A stretch of 36,731 nt of DNA from assembly GCA_016929715.1 (NCBI GenBank), contig JAFGIG010000090.1, forward strand, positions 1 to 36,731. Reading direction: 5' to 3'. Every line of letters begins with the position of its first letter. Positions within the stretch are counted from its first letter, which is position 1. Positions 18,402-27,894 of this stretch are shown here, one piece after another. The notes beneath the pieces were generated by a model, which worked only from the letters and a program-made list of their open reading frames with translations, was not told the DNA's origin and did no database searches. The translations under genes and the position numbers were made by a program. The stretch comes from Caldifarciminota bacterium (GTDB taxonomy: Bacteria > SDB-A).

Positions 18402-18940
18402 GATATCAATGCCCCTGATGAGACTATGCCGGCAGTTTTAGCGTCTTTTATATTTTCGATTATGGATAAGGCGAAGTCGAAAATTGTCCCTGGTCCCTGG
18501 CTGGTAATTATGTTTCCATGCGTAACAACGCGTGATTTTATAAAATTCCCGCTTTTTATTTTTTCCTTGACAGAAGGATGACAGGTGAACGTCTTCCCTT
18601 CAAGAATTCCGGCGGTGTCCAGAACCAAAGGCGCCGCGCAAACAGCGCATATCAATTTATTTTCGGAATTAAATTTTCTGATTGTTTTCAGCACAGCATC
18701 TGAAGATGCTAATACATTAACTGCTTTAAGTCCGCCGGGAATTACTAATGCTTCATAAGAAAGAGAGGAATCGTGTTCGAAAATCGAATCGGTTTGGATT
18801 GATATACCATGACTGCCGGTTATCAATAACTTTTTTATCCCTGCGGTTATGGTTTCTATATCGGCTCTGCGGAGCAGATCCACGACAGAGACAGCTTCGA
18901 TTTCTTCAAAACCTTCAGCAATGATCGTCAGAACTTTCAT
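18398..18940 (-). CDS. DJ-1/PfpI family protein
   Basis: EGFEEIEAVSVVDLLRRADIE, ALVIPGG, ICAVCAAPLVLDTAGILEGKTFTCHPS, TSQGPGTIFDFAL are DJ-1 motifs. Confidence 0.9.
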   Translation of the reverse strand: MKVLTIIAEGFEEIEAVSVVDLLRRADIETITAGIKKLLITGSHGISIQTDSIFEHDSSLSYEALVIPGGLKAVNVLASSDAVLKTIRKFNSENKLICAVCAAPLVLDTAGILEGKTFTCHPSVKEKIKSGNFIKSRVVTHGNIITSQGPGTIFDFALSIIENIKDAKTAGIVSSGALIS

Positions 18941-18961
18941 ATTTCCCCCGGAATTAGTTTA

Positions 18962-20188
18962 TCAAATAATTATGGAGATAATCCTTAAAAGTATAAATTT
19001 GTAGAGCAAAGCTGAAAGCAAAGCCGCTGCCGGAACAGTGATGAGCCAAGAGATAATTATTCTTTTTATTACGCTCAGATTCACCGCTTCGAACCCTTTC
19101 GCGTAACCGACGCCGACAACCGCTCCGACGACTGTATGAGTTGAAGAAATCGGCATGCCAAGAAACGAAGCCAGCATAACTGATGTTGCCACGGAAAAAT
19201 CTATAGTGAAACCTCTGGTATTATTCAGAGAAGTAATCCTCTCTCCGATTGTTCTCATCACTCTGTATCCGAGTAAAGCTACTCCGAGTGCTATGCCTAT
19301 TCCTCCAACGGCCAGCAAGGATTTGTCGATAGTCAAAGGGCTGGAATCATTTATTAGTCCTGTTCTGGCTACCGTGATTATTATGGCGATAGGACCTATG
19401 GCATTGGCGACGTCATTTGCGCCGTGAGCAAAAGAAACGTAGCACGAAGTGAGAACCTGAATTTTTCTGAAAATTTTCTCAACGGAATATTCTTCGTCTT
19501 TCTCGAATTTTATCAATTTGGTAAGATAATAACTTACGACAACGGAGAGTGCTGAAATTATAAGACTTATTGTCAATGCGGCGAAAATATTCTTAGAAAG
19601 GGTTTTAACTAAGAAAAGCCATGAAATAGTAAGAAAAGTGAGTCCGATAATCAGAGGAGCGATTTTTTTTGTCCACTGAAACGGATCATCTTTTCTCAAG
19701 ATAAGATTAGAGAGAATTTTGAAAAGGGAAAATGAAAGCAATGCGCCGAGAATCGGAGAAGAGATCCATGAAAAAACAATCAGAACGACCTTGAACCAGT
19801 TTATGGATTTAATTCCGCCGGCGATTATTCCGAAACCTATCAGTCCGCCGATTATCGAATGGGTGGTGGAAATCGGCATATCGAATTTTGTCGCAGTCAA
19901 AATAAAGATCGCTGAAGCCAATATTGAAGCAAACGCTCCCGCTATCATTATTTCGGGTTTAGCAAAACCAGTCAGAGGAACTATGCCTTTACAGATTGTT
20001 TCGGTGACCGTTTTTCCGAAGAAGAAAGCCCCTGAGAATTCGAGAAAAGCCGCGATAATCACAGCTTGTTTTATTGTTATCGCCTTGGCTCCGACGGCCG
20101 TAGCCATCGAATTTGCAACGTCGTTTGCACCTATAGCGAAAGCGATGATGAACCCGGCTGCCAATGCCGAAAAGACTATGACATTCAT
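18962..20188 (-). CDS. PiT family inorganic phosphate transporter
   Basis: Repeated GANDVANS/GANDVANA motifs, DMPISTTHSIIGGLIGFG and GMPISSTHTVVGAVVGVG, many TM segments. Confidence 0.93.
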   Translation of the reverse strand: MNVIVFSALAAGFIIAFAIGANDVANSMATAVGAKAITIKQAVIIAAFLEFSGAFFFGKTVTETICKGIVPLTGFAKPEIMIAGAFASILASAIFILTATKFDMPISTTHSIIGGLIGFGIIAGGIKSINWFKVVLIVFSWISSPILGALLSFSLFKILSNLILRKDDPFQWTKKIAPLIIGLTFLTISWLFLVKTLSKNIFAALTISLIISALSVVVSYYLTKLIKFEKDEEYSVEKIFRKIQVLTSCYVSFAHGANDVANAIGPIAIIITVARTGLINDSSPLTIDKSLLAVGGIGIALGVALLGYRVMRTIGERITSLNNTRGFTIDFSVATSVMLASFLGMPISSTHTVVGAVVGVGYAKGFEAVNLSVIKRIIISWLITVPAAALLSALLYKFILLRIISIII

Positions 20189-20862
20189 CAGCTTTTAATG
20201 AATCTCAAAAGGAGTTCGGCGCCGTTTTCGGCAAAATCACCCATTTTGGAGAGTATTAAGAGAATGCTTTCCATGAAATACAAATCCACGGGATGGATTT
20301 CGTCCTTCATGGAATAAAGCTTTTTTGCTATGGCTATGGATTTTTTGTCTACGGATGATTCGAGTTTTTCGACCATAAATATTTCTTCTCTTTCCTGATC
20401 GGAATCTTTGGATGAAAAAGAGAAATACAACAGAGGTTTTAGAGCTCTTATGGCGTTTTCAAGATAATCAACGGTTTTGATTACTTCATCGAGAAGATTG
20501 AAAAAATCTTCCGTCAGCTCCCGTGAGAGAGAGACTTTGTTGAGCGAGATTTTCCTTGCCAAATCTTTCGCTTGATCAATCAGGGTTTCCTGCATAGACA
20601 GGTAATCGAGAAAATCACTCTTGTCGAAAGGTATTTTGATGCCGCTGGCGATAATTTCCCTGATCTTAAATTTAATATCGTCAGCTCGACTTTCGAGCAT
20701 GCATATCTGCGAAGAATATTCATAGGTTTCACTGCCGCTGAAATAATTTTGAAACATAGGATTGAGTAGTTTTATGGCTTCTTCGAGAAGCTGAGCATGT
20801 TCTATGAGGAGATTGAGAGGTTCACTCTGGGGGAACAATTTTTTGAAAATCGAACTGTTCAT
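20188..20862 (-). CDS. DUF47/PhoU-like phosphate transport regulator
   Basis: All-helical, LESRADDIKFKIREII...FDKSDFLDYLSMQETLIDQAKDLARKI; directly upstream of the PiT gene with 1-nt overlap. Likely ATG at 20862, not 20940. Confidence 0.85.
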   Translation of the reverse strand: MNSSIFKKLFPQSEPLNLLIEHAQLLEEAIKLLNPMFQNYFSGSETYEYSSQICMLESRADDIKFKIREIIASGIKIPFDKSDFLDYLSMQETLIDQAKDLARKISLNKVSLSRELTEDFFNLLDEVIKTVDYLENAIRALKPLLYFSFSSKDSDQEREEIFMVEKLESSVDKKSIAIAKKLYSMKDEIHPVDLYFMESILLILSKMGDFAENGAELLLRFIKS

Positions 20863-20960
20863 TTTTTTCTTATTCCAGAATAAAATCAAACTGTCAAGCG
20901 CTGTTTGTTTTGTGTAGAATCTGTTTAGGTATAAACACAAGATTTATGAAAGGGGAAAAT

Positions 20961-21812
20961 TTGAAATTCATTATACTTACGCTTGTAATAATTATGCCGT
21001 TTTGTTCATTACAGGCTATTTCGTCCGGAGATTTATTATCTGCTATAGAGGGTGCTTCGTCCCCTTTCGGAGGTTTGATAGCCGGGCATAGCCTTTCCAC
21101 GGGAAGAACTCCCGGATTCGGTCATTTTTCAATTAGCGCCGGTATTGGCGTTTTAGTGTTTAGAATAACAAACCCCGCAAAAGCGGGTGAGAATTTCAAA
21201 ATAGGATCTCCTGTTATGTTTGGAGAGATGCAGGTGGGAATTTGGAACGGAAGGCATATGCCGATGAGCGGTGTCACTTTTTTCCGATCAGCTCTTGTGG
21301 CAAAGTGCGGTTTCATACCTGTGCCGAAAGCGGTTGGGTCCAACGACAGATCTTCTGCCGCTTTTTTCTATGCCGGAGGATTAAAAATCGGAATATTGCA
21401 GGGAGGGCTGCTTTTTCCTGACGCTTCAATGAACATACTGTATTCAAAAGCTTCCGAGATAGGCTTGTTTAATATTCCCCGTTCAAATTCAGACACTACT
21501 TTCGAAATATCGGTTTCACCCCATTCGTTTTCGCTTTTTATCGATGTATCAAAAAGGCTGTTTTACGTATGCCCTTATTTGTCCGCGGGGTATTCATGGT
21601 CGACGGTAAACGGAGAATACAGTCTTTATCAGCCTTCTACAGATCCCGGCATTCAGGCTTATTCAAGAGGTTCCGTTAAATCTGTTCAGGGCAGCTTTGT
21701 CTGGAAATTCGGAGCGGAGATTTCAGTGTTCCCTTTTGTAAACGCTGACGCTGAAGCCGGAATGTTTGGAAAAAAATGGATGTTTTCCGCGGGTTTGAGA
21801 TTATCCATATAA
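20961..21812 (+). CDS. Exported hypothetical protein, possibly outer-membrane beta-barrel
   Basis: TTG at 20961 behind AAAGGGG starts signal peptide MKFIILTLVIIMPFCSLQA; beta-rich body ending WMFSAGLRLSI. The track start at 20910 is too early. Confidence 0.65.
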   Translation: MKFIILTLVIIMPFCSLQAISSGDLLSAIEGASSPFGGLIAGHSLSTGRTPGFGHFSISAGIGVLVFRITNPAKAGENFKIGSPVMFGEMQVGIWNGRHMPMSGVTFFRSALVAKCGFIPVPKAVGSNDRSSAAFFYAGGLKIGILQGGLLFPDASMNILYSKASEIGLFNIPRSNSDTTFEISVSPHSFSLFIDVSKRLFYVCPYLSAGYSWSTVNGEYSLYQPSTDPGIQAYSRGSVKSVQGSFVWKFGAEISVFPFVNADAEAGMFGKKWMFSAGLRLSI

Positions 21813-21821
21813 GCAAATAAC

Positions 21822-21851
21822 TTGCACTAACAGTTTTTATTTTGATAAGAT
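21822..21851 (+). promoter_or_regulatory. Putative promoter upstream of purL
   Basis: TTGCAC (21822-21827) and TAAGAT (21846-21851) with 18-nt spacer, ahead of a TTG start with SD GGGAG. Confidence 0.35.
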
Positions 21852-21891
21852 TTCAAAGTCTATAACTGGAATTTAACCTCGGGAGTTTCAT

Positions 21892-24687
21892 TTGAGTCCA
21901 AGAAGAGATGATATTTGGAAGAGAATCGTAAATTTCAAAAAAGGCATGCCCGTTAATCTTGACCTTATGGAGTCGGCGAAATTTTGCGGGAATAATTATT
22001 TAGCGAAAATCGTAGAAGGCAGGGTATATCTCGTGAAAGGCCTTTCTGAGAGAGAATATGAAGAGACAAGGGATTTTGTATTCTGTAATCCGCTGACGGA
22101 GGAGCTGTTTGAAGACAAGCTTCCCGATTGGGATGGAGACATTGTTGAAATAGCTTATCTTCCGGGCGTGATGGATCCCGTGGCATTGACGCTTGAAAAA
22201 ATACTCGGTGATTATTTTAAAAAAAGTATTGAGGTTGAAACCCGAAGACTTTATCTTCTGGAAGGTCCATTCAACAGGGAAGACGCGGTAAAAAAATACC
22301 TTTCCAATCCCATAATAGAAGAACAAGTGATACCGGGCTCTTTCAGGGAAAATAAAGGAAAATTTCACAAGGCGGTTATCAACAGGTTTAATATAGAAAG
22401 TAAGACATCAAAAGAACTTATGGATATTTCAAAAAATATGACATTAAGCCTGAATGCAGAAGAAATGATAAAAATTCAGGAGTATTTTACTCTATCCAAA
22501 AAAAGCCCTACCGACGCAGAGCTGGAAACAATAGCACAAACTTGGTCTGAACACTGCGTGCACAAGACTCTCAGAGGCGAGTTCAGATTTGAATCAGAAA
22601 CTATAGACAATCTTTTAAAAAGCACGATATTCAGGGCGACACTGGAAATCGGAAGGCCGGATTGTATCAGCGTATTTAATGACAATGCCGGGATAGTTTC
22701 AATAGACGGTGAATATGCTTATTGCGTCAAGGTGGAAACTCACAATCATCCATCTGCTTTAGAACCTTACGGAGGTGCGGGGACAGGCCTTGGAGGAGTA
22801 GTAAGAGACATTTTGGGAACCGGACTTGGCGCAAAACCTGTTGCGTCATTGGATGTTTTTTGCACAGGTCGCCCAGATACCGATTATTCTTGTCTGCCTG
22901 AAGGGACTTTGCATCCGCGAAGAATATTGAAAGGCGTGGTATCAGGTGTTAGAGATTATGGAAACAGAATCGGAGTCCCAACTCTCTGTGGTGCACTGAT
23001 AACTGATGACAGATTTATTTGCAATCCTCTAGTATTTGCCGGATGTGTTGGGATAATGCCCGTAAAAGCAGCGCAAAAATCCGCGAAACCCGGAGACAAG
23101 ATAATTCTAATGGGGGGTGAAACAGGAAGAGACGGACTTCATGGAGCTACATTTTCGTCGGCCGCTCTCGACACGGAATCTGAAAAAAAATCTCAGGGAT
23201 CAGTTCAGATAGGCAATCCTATAGAAGAAAAGAAAATTATTGAAGCCGTAATAAGAATAAGAGATGAAGAATTATTAAACGCGGTAACTGACTGCGGAGC
23301 GGGCGGATTATCTTCAGCAGTAGGAGAAATGGGCTCGGATACGGGAGCCTTAGTCCGCCTCGAGAATGTCCCGCTTAAATACGAATATATAGCTCCGTGG
23401 GAGATATGGCTGAGTGAGTCCCAGGAGAGAATGGTGATAGCGGTTCCTCTTGAAAATGTGGACAGAGTTTTTGAAATATGCGATGAAGAACAGACAAATG
23501 TCAGTGTCATAGGAGAATTTAACAATTCGGGTAAACTGGAAGTTTATCATTACGAAGAAAAAATAGTCGATCTCGACATGAAATTTCTGCACGAGGGTGT
23601 TCCGAGAAAACTAATTGAGTCAAAAAGAAAAACGATACCTGATTCAGCGGTTTTTCCCGAAGAAACAAACCTCCAAATGATTTTATATGAGTTGCTTTCT
23701 CTGCCTGATATTGGGAGCAAGGAATGGATTATAAGGCAATACGATCATCAGGTTCAGGGAAAGACTGTAACAGGACCGTTTTCAGGCAGTAAACAGAAAA
23801 GTCACAGCGACGGAGCTTCTTTTATTGCCGATTACGGAAGAAAAGAACAGCTTGCGGTGGGACTCGGAATAAATGTGAATATTGGAGAGTTCGACTGTTA
23901 CAAAATGGCTTATTTTTCAATTGAAGAAGCATTGAGAAATTTAATCTGCTCAGGCGGAAATCCGGGAAAAGCCGTTCTCCTTGACAATTTTTCCTGGGGA
24001 AGCTCGGAAGACGCTGAAGCGATGGGAGACCTTGTTCTTGCCTGTAAAGCCTGCCGTGACGCCTCATTGAATTACGGGACTCCTTTCATAAGCGGCAAGG
24101 ACAGCTTAAACAACACATACAAATCAGGCGAAAAAACTTTGAGTATCCCGCCTACTCTTTTGATAACGAGCGTTTCTGTAAAAGAAACTATTTCTCCTGA
24201 AAACTCTTTTTCTGTCCCCGGAGATTACATATATGTGATAGGTCCGGATCCGAAAGGCATCAGGGGCAGTTGTCTGACAAAAATACTCAAAAAGGATTGC
24301 GGTGAGACTCCGGAAATCATACCTGATATATCAAGAAAAGTTCTCTTTGAGACTTATAATAATTTATCGGCATTTTCTTCAATACATGACGTCTCTGAAG
24401 GAGGAACGGCTGTATGCCTTGCTGAAATGTCTCTGGGCAGCGGTTTCGGCGCAGATGTAAAAATACCGGATTGTCTCGATACTGTCGATTTCATGTATTC
24501 GGAATCCCCATCAAGGTTTGTGGCGACGACGGGACTGCCGGACATGGAAAAGAAAATGCATGGAGTTTTTATAAGGAAGATAGGAGTGGTGACAGAGGAT
24601 CCCGTTTTGAAGATAAAGACAAAAAGAGGATGCATGGAATTTAACATAAAAGAAATGGAGAGAGCGTATTTCTCTGCTAAAATCTAA
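21892..24687 (+). CDS. purL: Phosphoribosylformylglycinamidine synthase with PurS-like N-terminal region
   Basis: QTWSEHCVHKT, VKVETHNHPSALEPYGGAGTGLGGVVRDILG, FISGKDSLNN, HDVSEGGTAVCLAEM are PurL motifs; N-terminal VEIAYLPGVMDPVALTLEKIL is PurS-like. Confidence 0.92.
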   Translation: MSPRRDDIWKRIVNFKKGMPVNLDLMESAKFCGNNYLAKIVEGRVYLVKGLSEREYEETRDFVFCNPLTEELFEDKLPDWDGDIVEIAYLPGVMDPVALTLEKILGDYFKKSIEVETRRLYLLEGPFNREDAVKKYLSNPIIEEQVIPGSFRENKGKFHKAVINRFNIESKTSKELMDISKNMTLSLNAEEMIKIQEYFTLSKKSPTDAELETIAQTWSEHCVHKTLRGEFRFESETIDNLLKSTIFRATLEIGRPDCISVFNDNAGIVSIDGEYAYCVKVETHNHPSALEPYGGAGTGLGGVVRDILGTGLGAKPVASLDVFCTGRPDTDYSCLPEGTLHPRRILKGVVSGVRDYGNRIGVPTLCGALITDDRFICNPLVFAGCVGIMPVKAAQKSAKPGDKIILMGGETGRDGLHGATFSSAALDTESEKKSQGSVQIGNPIEEKKIIEAVIRIRDEELLNAVTDCGAGGLSSAVGEMGSDTGALVRLENVPLKYEYIAPWEIWLSESQERMVIAVPLENVDRVFEICDEEQTNVSVIGEFNNSGKLEVYHYEEKIVDLDMKFLHEGVPRKLIESKRKTIPDSAVFPEETNLQMILYELLSLPDIGSKEWIIRQYDHQVQGKTVTGPFSGSKQKSHSDGASFIADYGRKEQLAVGLGINVNIGEFDCYKMAYFSIEEALRNLICSGGNPGKAVLLDNFSWGSSEDAEAMGDLVLACKACRDASLNYGTPFISGKDSLNNTYKSGEKTLSIPPTLLITSVSVKETISPENSFSVPGDYIYVIGPDPKGIRGSCLTKILKKDCGETPEIIPDISRKVLFETYNNLSAFSSIHDVSEGGTAVCLAEMSLGSGFGADVKIPDCLDTVDFMYSESPSRFVATTGLPDMEKKMHGVFIRKIGVVTEDPVLKIKTKRGCMEFNIKEMERAYFSAKI

Positions 24688-25441
24688 AAAAATAGCAATT
24701 GTCCAGGCGCCCGGAACTAATTGCGACAGAGAGACTTTTTTTTGCGTTCAGAGAGCAGGGTATGAGCCATTCTACGTAAAACTGAACGACTTTATATATT
24801 CAAAAGATCTTTTGTCAGAGATACGAGGATTAGTTTTTCCCGGAGGTTTCACATACGGAGACTATCTTGGATCCGGAGTTATTTTTTCATTTATCGTCAG
24901 AACAGGAATCGAATCTGCTTTGTTTAATTTTATTGAGAAAAAGGGCAAAATACTCGGCATATGCAACGGATTTCAAATACTCGTCAGGCTTTCCATACTT
25001 CCGTTTCCGGGAGAGAAACCCTCGGTTTCTCTTGAAGTAAATGCCAGTCAGAGATTTGAATGCAGATGGGTCCCCATTATCAAAAATGATGCATTGCTTG
25101 GAAATTTCGATGAATTGCCTAATAAATTTTTTTTGCCGGTGGCTCACCTTGAGGGAAGAGTGGCATTCAGCGGAACTGAAGCCCTCGAAAGAGTCCTCGA
25201 AAAAGGGCAGGCGGCTTTTTTCTACGGAGTCGAAAAACCTTCAATGAAATACAGCGAAAATCCCAACGGTTCACAAAACGGCATCGCCGGAATTAGTGAC
25301 CCGACGGGGTCAATACTCGGTTTGATGCCTCATCCGGAAAGAATTCTGGATTTTCGTCAATACCCATTCGGTCCTGAAGGCTTCAAAGAGCCCGTTGGCG
25401 TCTCATTTATGCGGTGTTTTTTCAAACTCTTGGAGGAATAA
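24668..25441 (+). CDS. purQ: Phosphoribosylformylglycinamidine synthase glutaminase subunit, non-canonical start
   Basis: Frame upstream of the track start (24812) encodes the conserved N-terminus KKIAIVQAPGTNCDRETFFCVQRAGYEPFYVKLND; GICNGFQIL nucleophile; HPERILD. In-frame stop at 24647-24649 with no ATG/GTG/TTG before 24692; ATT 24668 is 7 nt after GGAG. Confidence 0.85.
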   Translation: MSLLKSKKIAIVQAPGTNCDRETFFCVQRAGYEPFYVKLNDFIYSKDLLSEIRGLVFPGGFTYGDYLGSGVIFSFIVRTGIESALFNFIEKKGKILGICNGFQILVRLSILPFPGEKPSVSLEVNASQRFECRWVPIIKNDALLGNFDELPNKFFLPVAHLEGRVAFSGTEALERVLEKGQAAFFYGVEKPSMKYSENPNGSQNGIAGISDPTGSILGLMPHPERILDFRQYPFGPEGFKEPVGVSFMRCFFKLLEE

Positions 25442-27894
25442 TGTCTGAATATCCTTTTGCGGAAGTGGAAAAAAAGGTTCAGGAAAAGTGGGAAAACAAA
25501 AATGTTTTTGCGATGTCGCAAAATCCCCGAAATAAATACTATGTTCTCGAGATGTTTGCTTATCCTTCAGGAGATCTTCATGTAGGCCATCTGAGGAATT
25601 ACGTAATAGTTGATCTTCTTGCGAGGTATTATTCTCAGAGAGGATTTGATGTGCTTCATCCCGTAGGATGGGACGCTTTCGGTTTGCCTGCTGAGGAAGC
25701 TGCGATAAAAAATAAAATACACCCCAGAAAGTGGACGGAAGCGAACATCGAAAAATCGAGAAAAACTCTCAAGTCAATCGGCATAGGTTACGATTGGGAG
25801 ACGGAAATACTGACTTGCGATCCCGAATACTACAAATGGACTCAGTGGATATTTCTGAAACTGCTTGAAAAAGGACTGGCATACCAGGACACTTCTCTGG
25901 TTAATTGGTGCATCAAATGCCAAACAGTCCTGGCAAATGAGCAGGTGGAAAATGGAAAATGCTGGAGATGCGGTTCGGAAGTTACCAAAAGGGAGTTGAA
26001 ACAGTGGTTTTTCAGGATAACACAATACGCACAAGACCTTCTCGATGACCTTGAAAAATTAAAGGAAGGATGGCCTGAGCCTGTGATCACCGCACAGAAG
26101 AACTGGATAGGCAGGAGCGAAGGAGCGGAAATTGATTTTTCAGTTATGGGCAAAGACGCGAAATTGACGGTATTCACCACAAGACCGGACACCCTTTGGG
26201 GAGTGACTTTTGCCGCTATTGCTCCAGAACACAGGCTTATAGGTGAAATCATATCGGATTCAGATAGAAAAAAGGAAGTAGAGGAATACATAAAAAAGTC
26301 TGTCATGAAAACGGAAATTCAAAGACTCTCGACTGTCGAAGAAAAAACAGGAGTTTATTCGGGGGTTGACCTGAAGCATCCGCTTACCGGCGAAAATGTT
26401 CCCCTCTATATTTGCGATTATGTCCTGTCCTCTTACGGAACAGGAACCGTAATGGGAGTTCCGGCGCACGATGCAAGAGATTTTGATTTTGCCAAAAAAT
26501 ACGGTTTGAAAATGAAGGAGGTAATAAAACCTCGGCAAAATACAGATAATAAAGAGTCTCTTGAAGAGGCTTTCACCGATTATGGTATTCTGACAAACAG
26601 CGGGGAATTCTCAGGTATGAATTCGGAAGAAGCAATACCTATGATAATCGAATTTCTCAAAAAAGAAAAAATAGGCAGGGGAAAGGTGAATTTTAAGCTT
26701 CACGACTGGCTGGTAAGCAGACAAAGGTATTGGGGGGCGCCGATACCTGTTGTTCATTGTCCTTCGTGCGGAGTTGTGCCTGTCCCGGAGAAAGATCTGC
26801 CCGTCATTTTGCCCGACAACGTAGAGGATTACATGCCTAAAGGCAAGTCTGTTCTCGCCGCTGTGGATTCATATATAAATGTATCTTGTCCTGAGTGCGG
26901 CGGACCCGCTCTTAGGGATCCCGATACACTTGACACTTTTGTAGATTCTTCCTGGTATCAGTTGAGGTATCCGGACGCTAAAAATTCTGAAAAATTGATT
27001 GATTCGGCAAAGGCTGAATCCTGGCTGCCGATAGATAAATACATAGGAGGGATAGAGCACGCAACGGGGCATCTTATCTATTTCCGCTTTATAACAAAAT
27101 TTCTTCACCGATTAGGAGTCATCCCCTGCGGCGAGCCTGCCCAGAGATTATTCAACCAAGGAATGGTTTGCGGCTCGGACGGATCGGTAATGTCAAAATC
27201 GAAAGGAAACGGAGTTGAAGCCGGCGAATTTGTAGGAAATTATGGGGCAGATGTCTGCAGAGTTACGACTTTATTTTTGGCTCCTCCGGGCAGAGACGCA
27301 ATCTGGAGCGAGCAGGGGGTTGCCGGGGCGAAAAGGTTTCTCGACAGAGTCTGGAGACTGGGAGAAAAATATACAGCCGGGGTGTCCAATGGAAAAGCCG
27401 GGGAAAGCGACGAAAAAAAACTAAGAAGGACGATGAACCTGACAATAAAAAAAGTCACTGAAGATATCGAAAATTGGGGATTCAACACGGCAATTGCGAG
27501 CATGATGGAGTTCGTCAACGAACTTGTGCCTTTCGAGGATTCGTCTTCTTACATTTTCAGGGAAGCCTATGAAACCCTTTTGCTTCTGCTTGCTCCTTTT
27601 GCTCCTCACATAGCTGAATATCTCTGGGAAAAAGCCGGAAAAAATGAATTTGTCCTGAAATCCGGCTGGCCTCAATACGATCCTGAAACCGTAATTTCAG
27701 AATCAGAAGAAATAGGGGTTCAAGTCAATGGCAAACTTAGAGCGGTCCTCAGACTGCCTTTTGATGTTACGGAAGATGAAGCTTTCTCTCAAGCGGCTGA
27801 ATCTCAGAACGTGAAACAATATATTGAAGGAAGAGAAATCAAAAAGAGGATTTTCGTCCCTCACAGGATGATAAGTTTTGTTGTCAAAGCGTAA
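25441..27894 (+). CDS. leuS: Leucyl-tRNA synthetase
   Basis: PSGDLHVGHLRNY (HIGH), VMSKSKGNGVEAGEF (KMSKS), editing-domain FTTRPDTLWGVTF; ATG at 25441 with GGAGG, overlapping the purQ TAA by 1 nt. Confidence 0.96.
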   Translation: MSEYPFAEVEKKVQEKWENKNVFAMSQNPRNKYYVLEMFAYPSGDLHVGHLRNYVIVDLLARYYSQRGFDVLHPVGWDAFGLPAEEAAIKNKIHPRKWTEANIEKSRKTLKSIGIGYDWETEILTCDPEYYKWTQWIFLKLLEKGLAYQDTSLVNWCIKCQTVLANEQVENGKCWRCGSEVTKRELKQWFFRITQYAQDLLDDLEKLKEGWPEPVITAQKNWIGRSEGAEIDFSVMGKDAKLTVFTTRPDTLWGVTFAAIAPEHRLIGEIISDSDRKKEVEEYIKKSVMKTEIQRLSTVEEKTGVYSGVDLKHPLTGENVPLYICDYVLSSYGTGTVMGVPAHDARDFDFAKKYGLKMKEVIKPRQNTDNKESLEEAFTDYGILTNSGEFSGMNSEEAIPMIIEFLKKEKIGRGKVNFKLHDWLVSRQRYWGAPIPVVHCPSCGVVPVPEKDLPVILPDNVEDYMPKGKSVLAAVDSYINVSCPECGGPALRDPDTLDTFVDSSWYQLRYPDAKNSEKLIDSAKAESWLPIDKYIGGIEHATGHLIYFRFITKFLHRLGVIPCGEPAQRLFNQGMVCGSDGSVMSKSKGNGVEAGEFVGNYGADVCRVTTLFLAPPGRDAIWSEQGVAGAKRFLDRVWRLGEKYTAGVSNGKAGESDEKKLRRTMNLTIKKVTEDIENWGFNTAIASMMEFVNELVPFEDSSSYIFREAYETLLLLLAPFAPHIAEYLWEKAGKNEFVLKSGWPQYDPETVISESEEIGVQVNGKLRAVLRLPFDVTEDEAFSQAAESQNVKQYIEGREIKKRIFVPHRMISFVVKA

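Noticed and set aside
19719-20198. 159-aa plus-strand ORF inside the PiT transporter gene
   Set aside because: Antisense reading of a clear PiT gene; Ala/Ile/Pro-rich mirror of TM codons.
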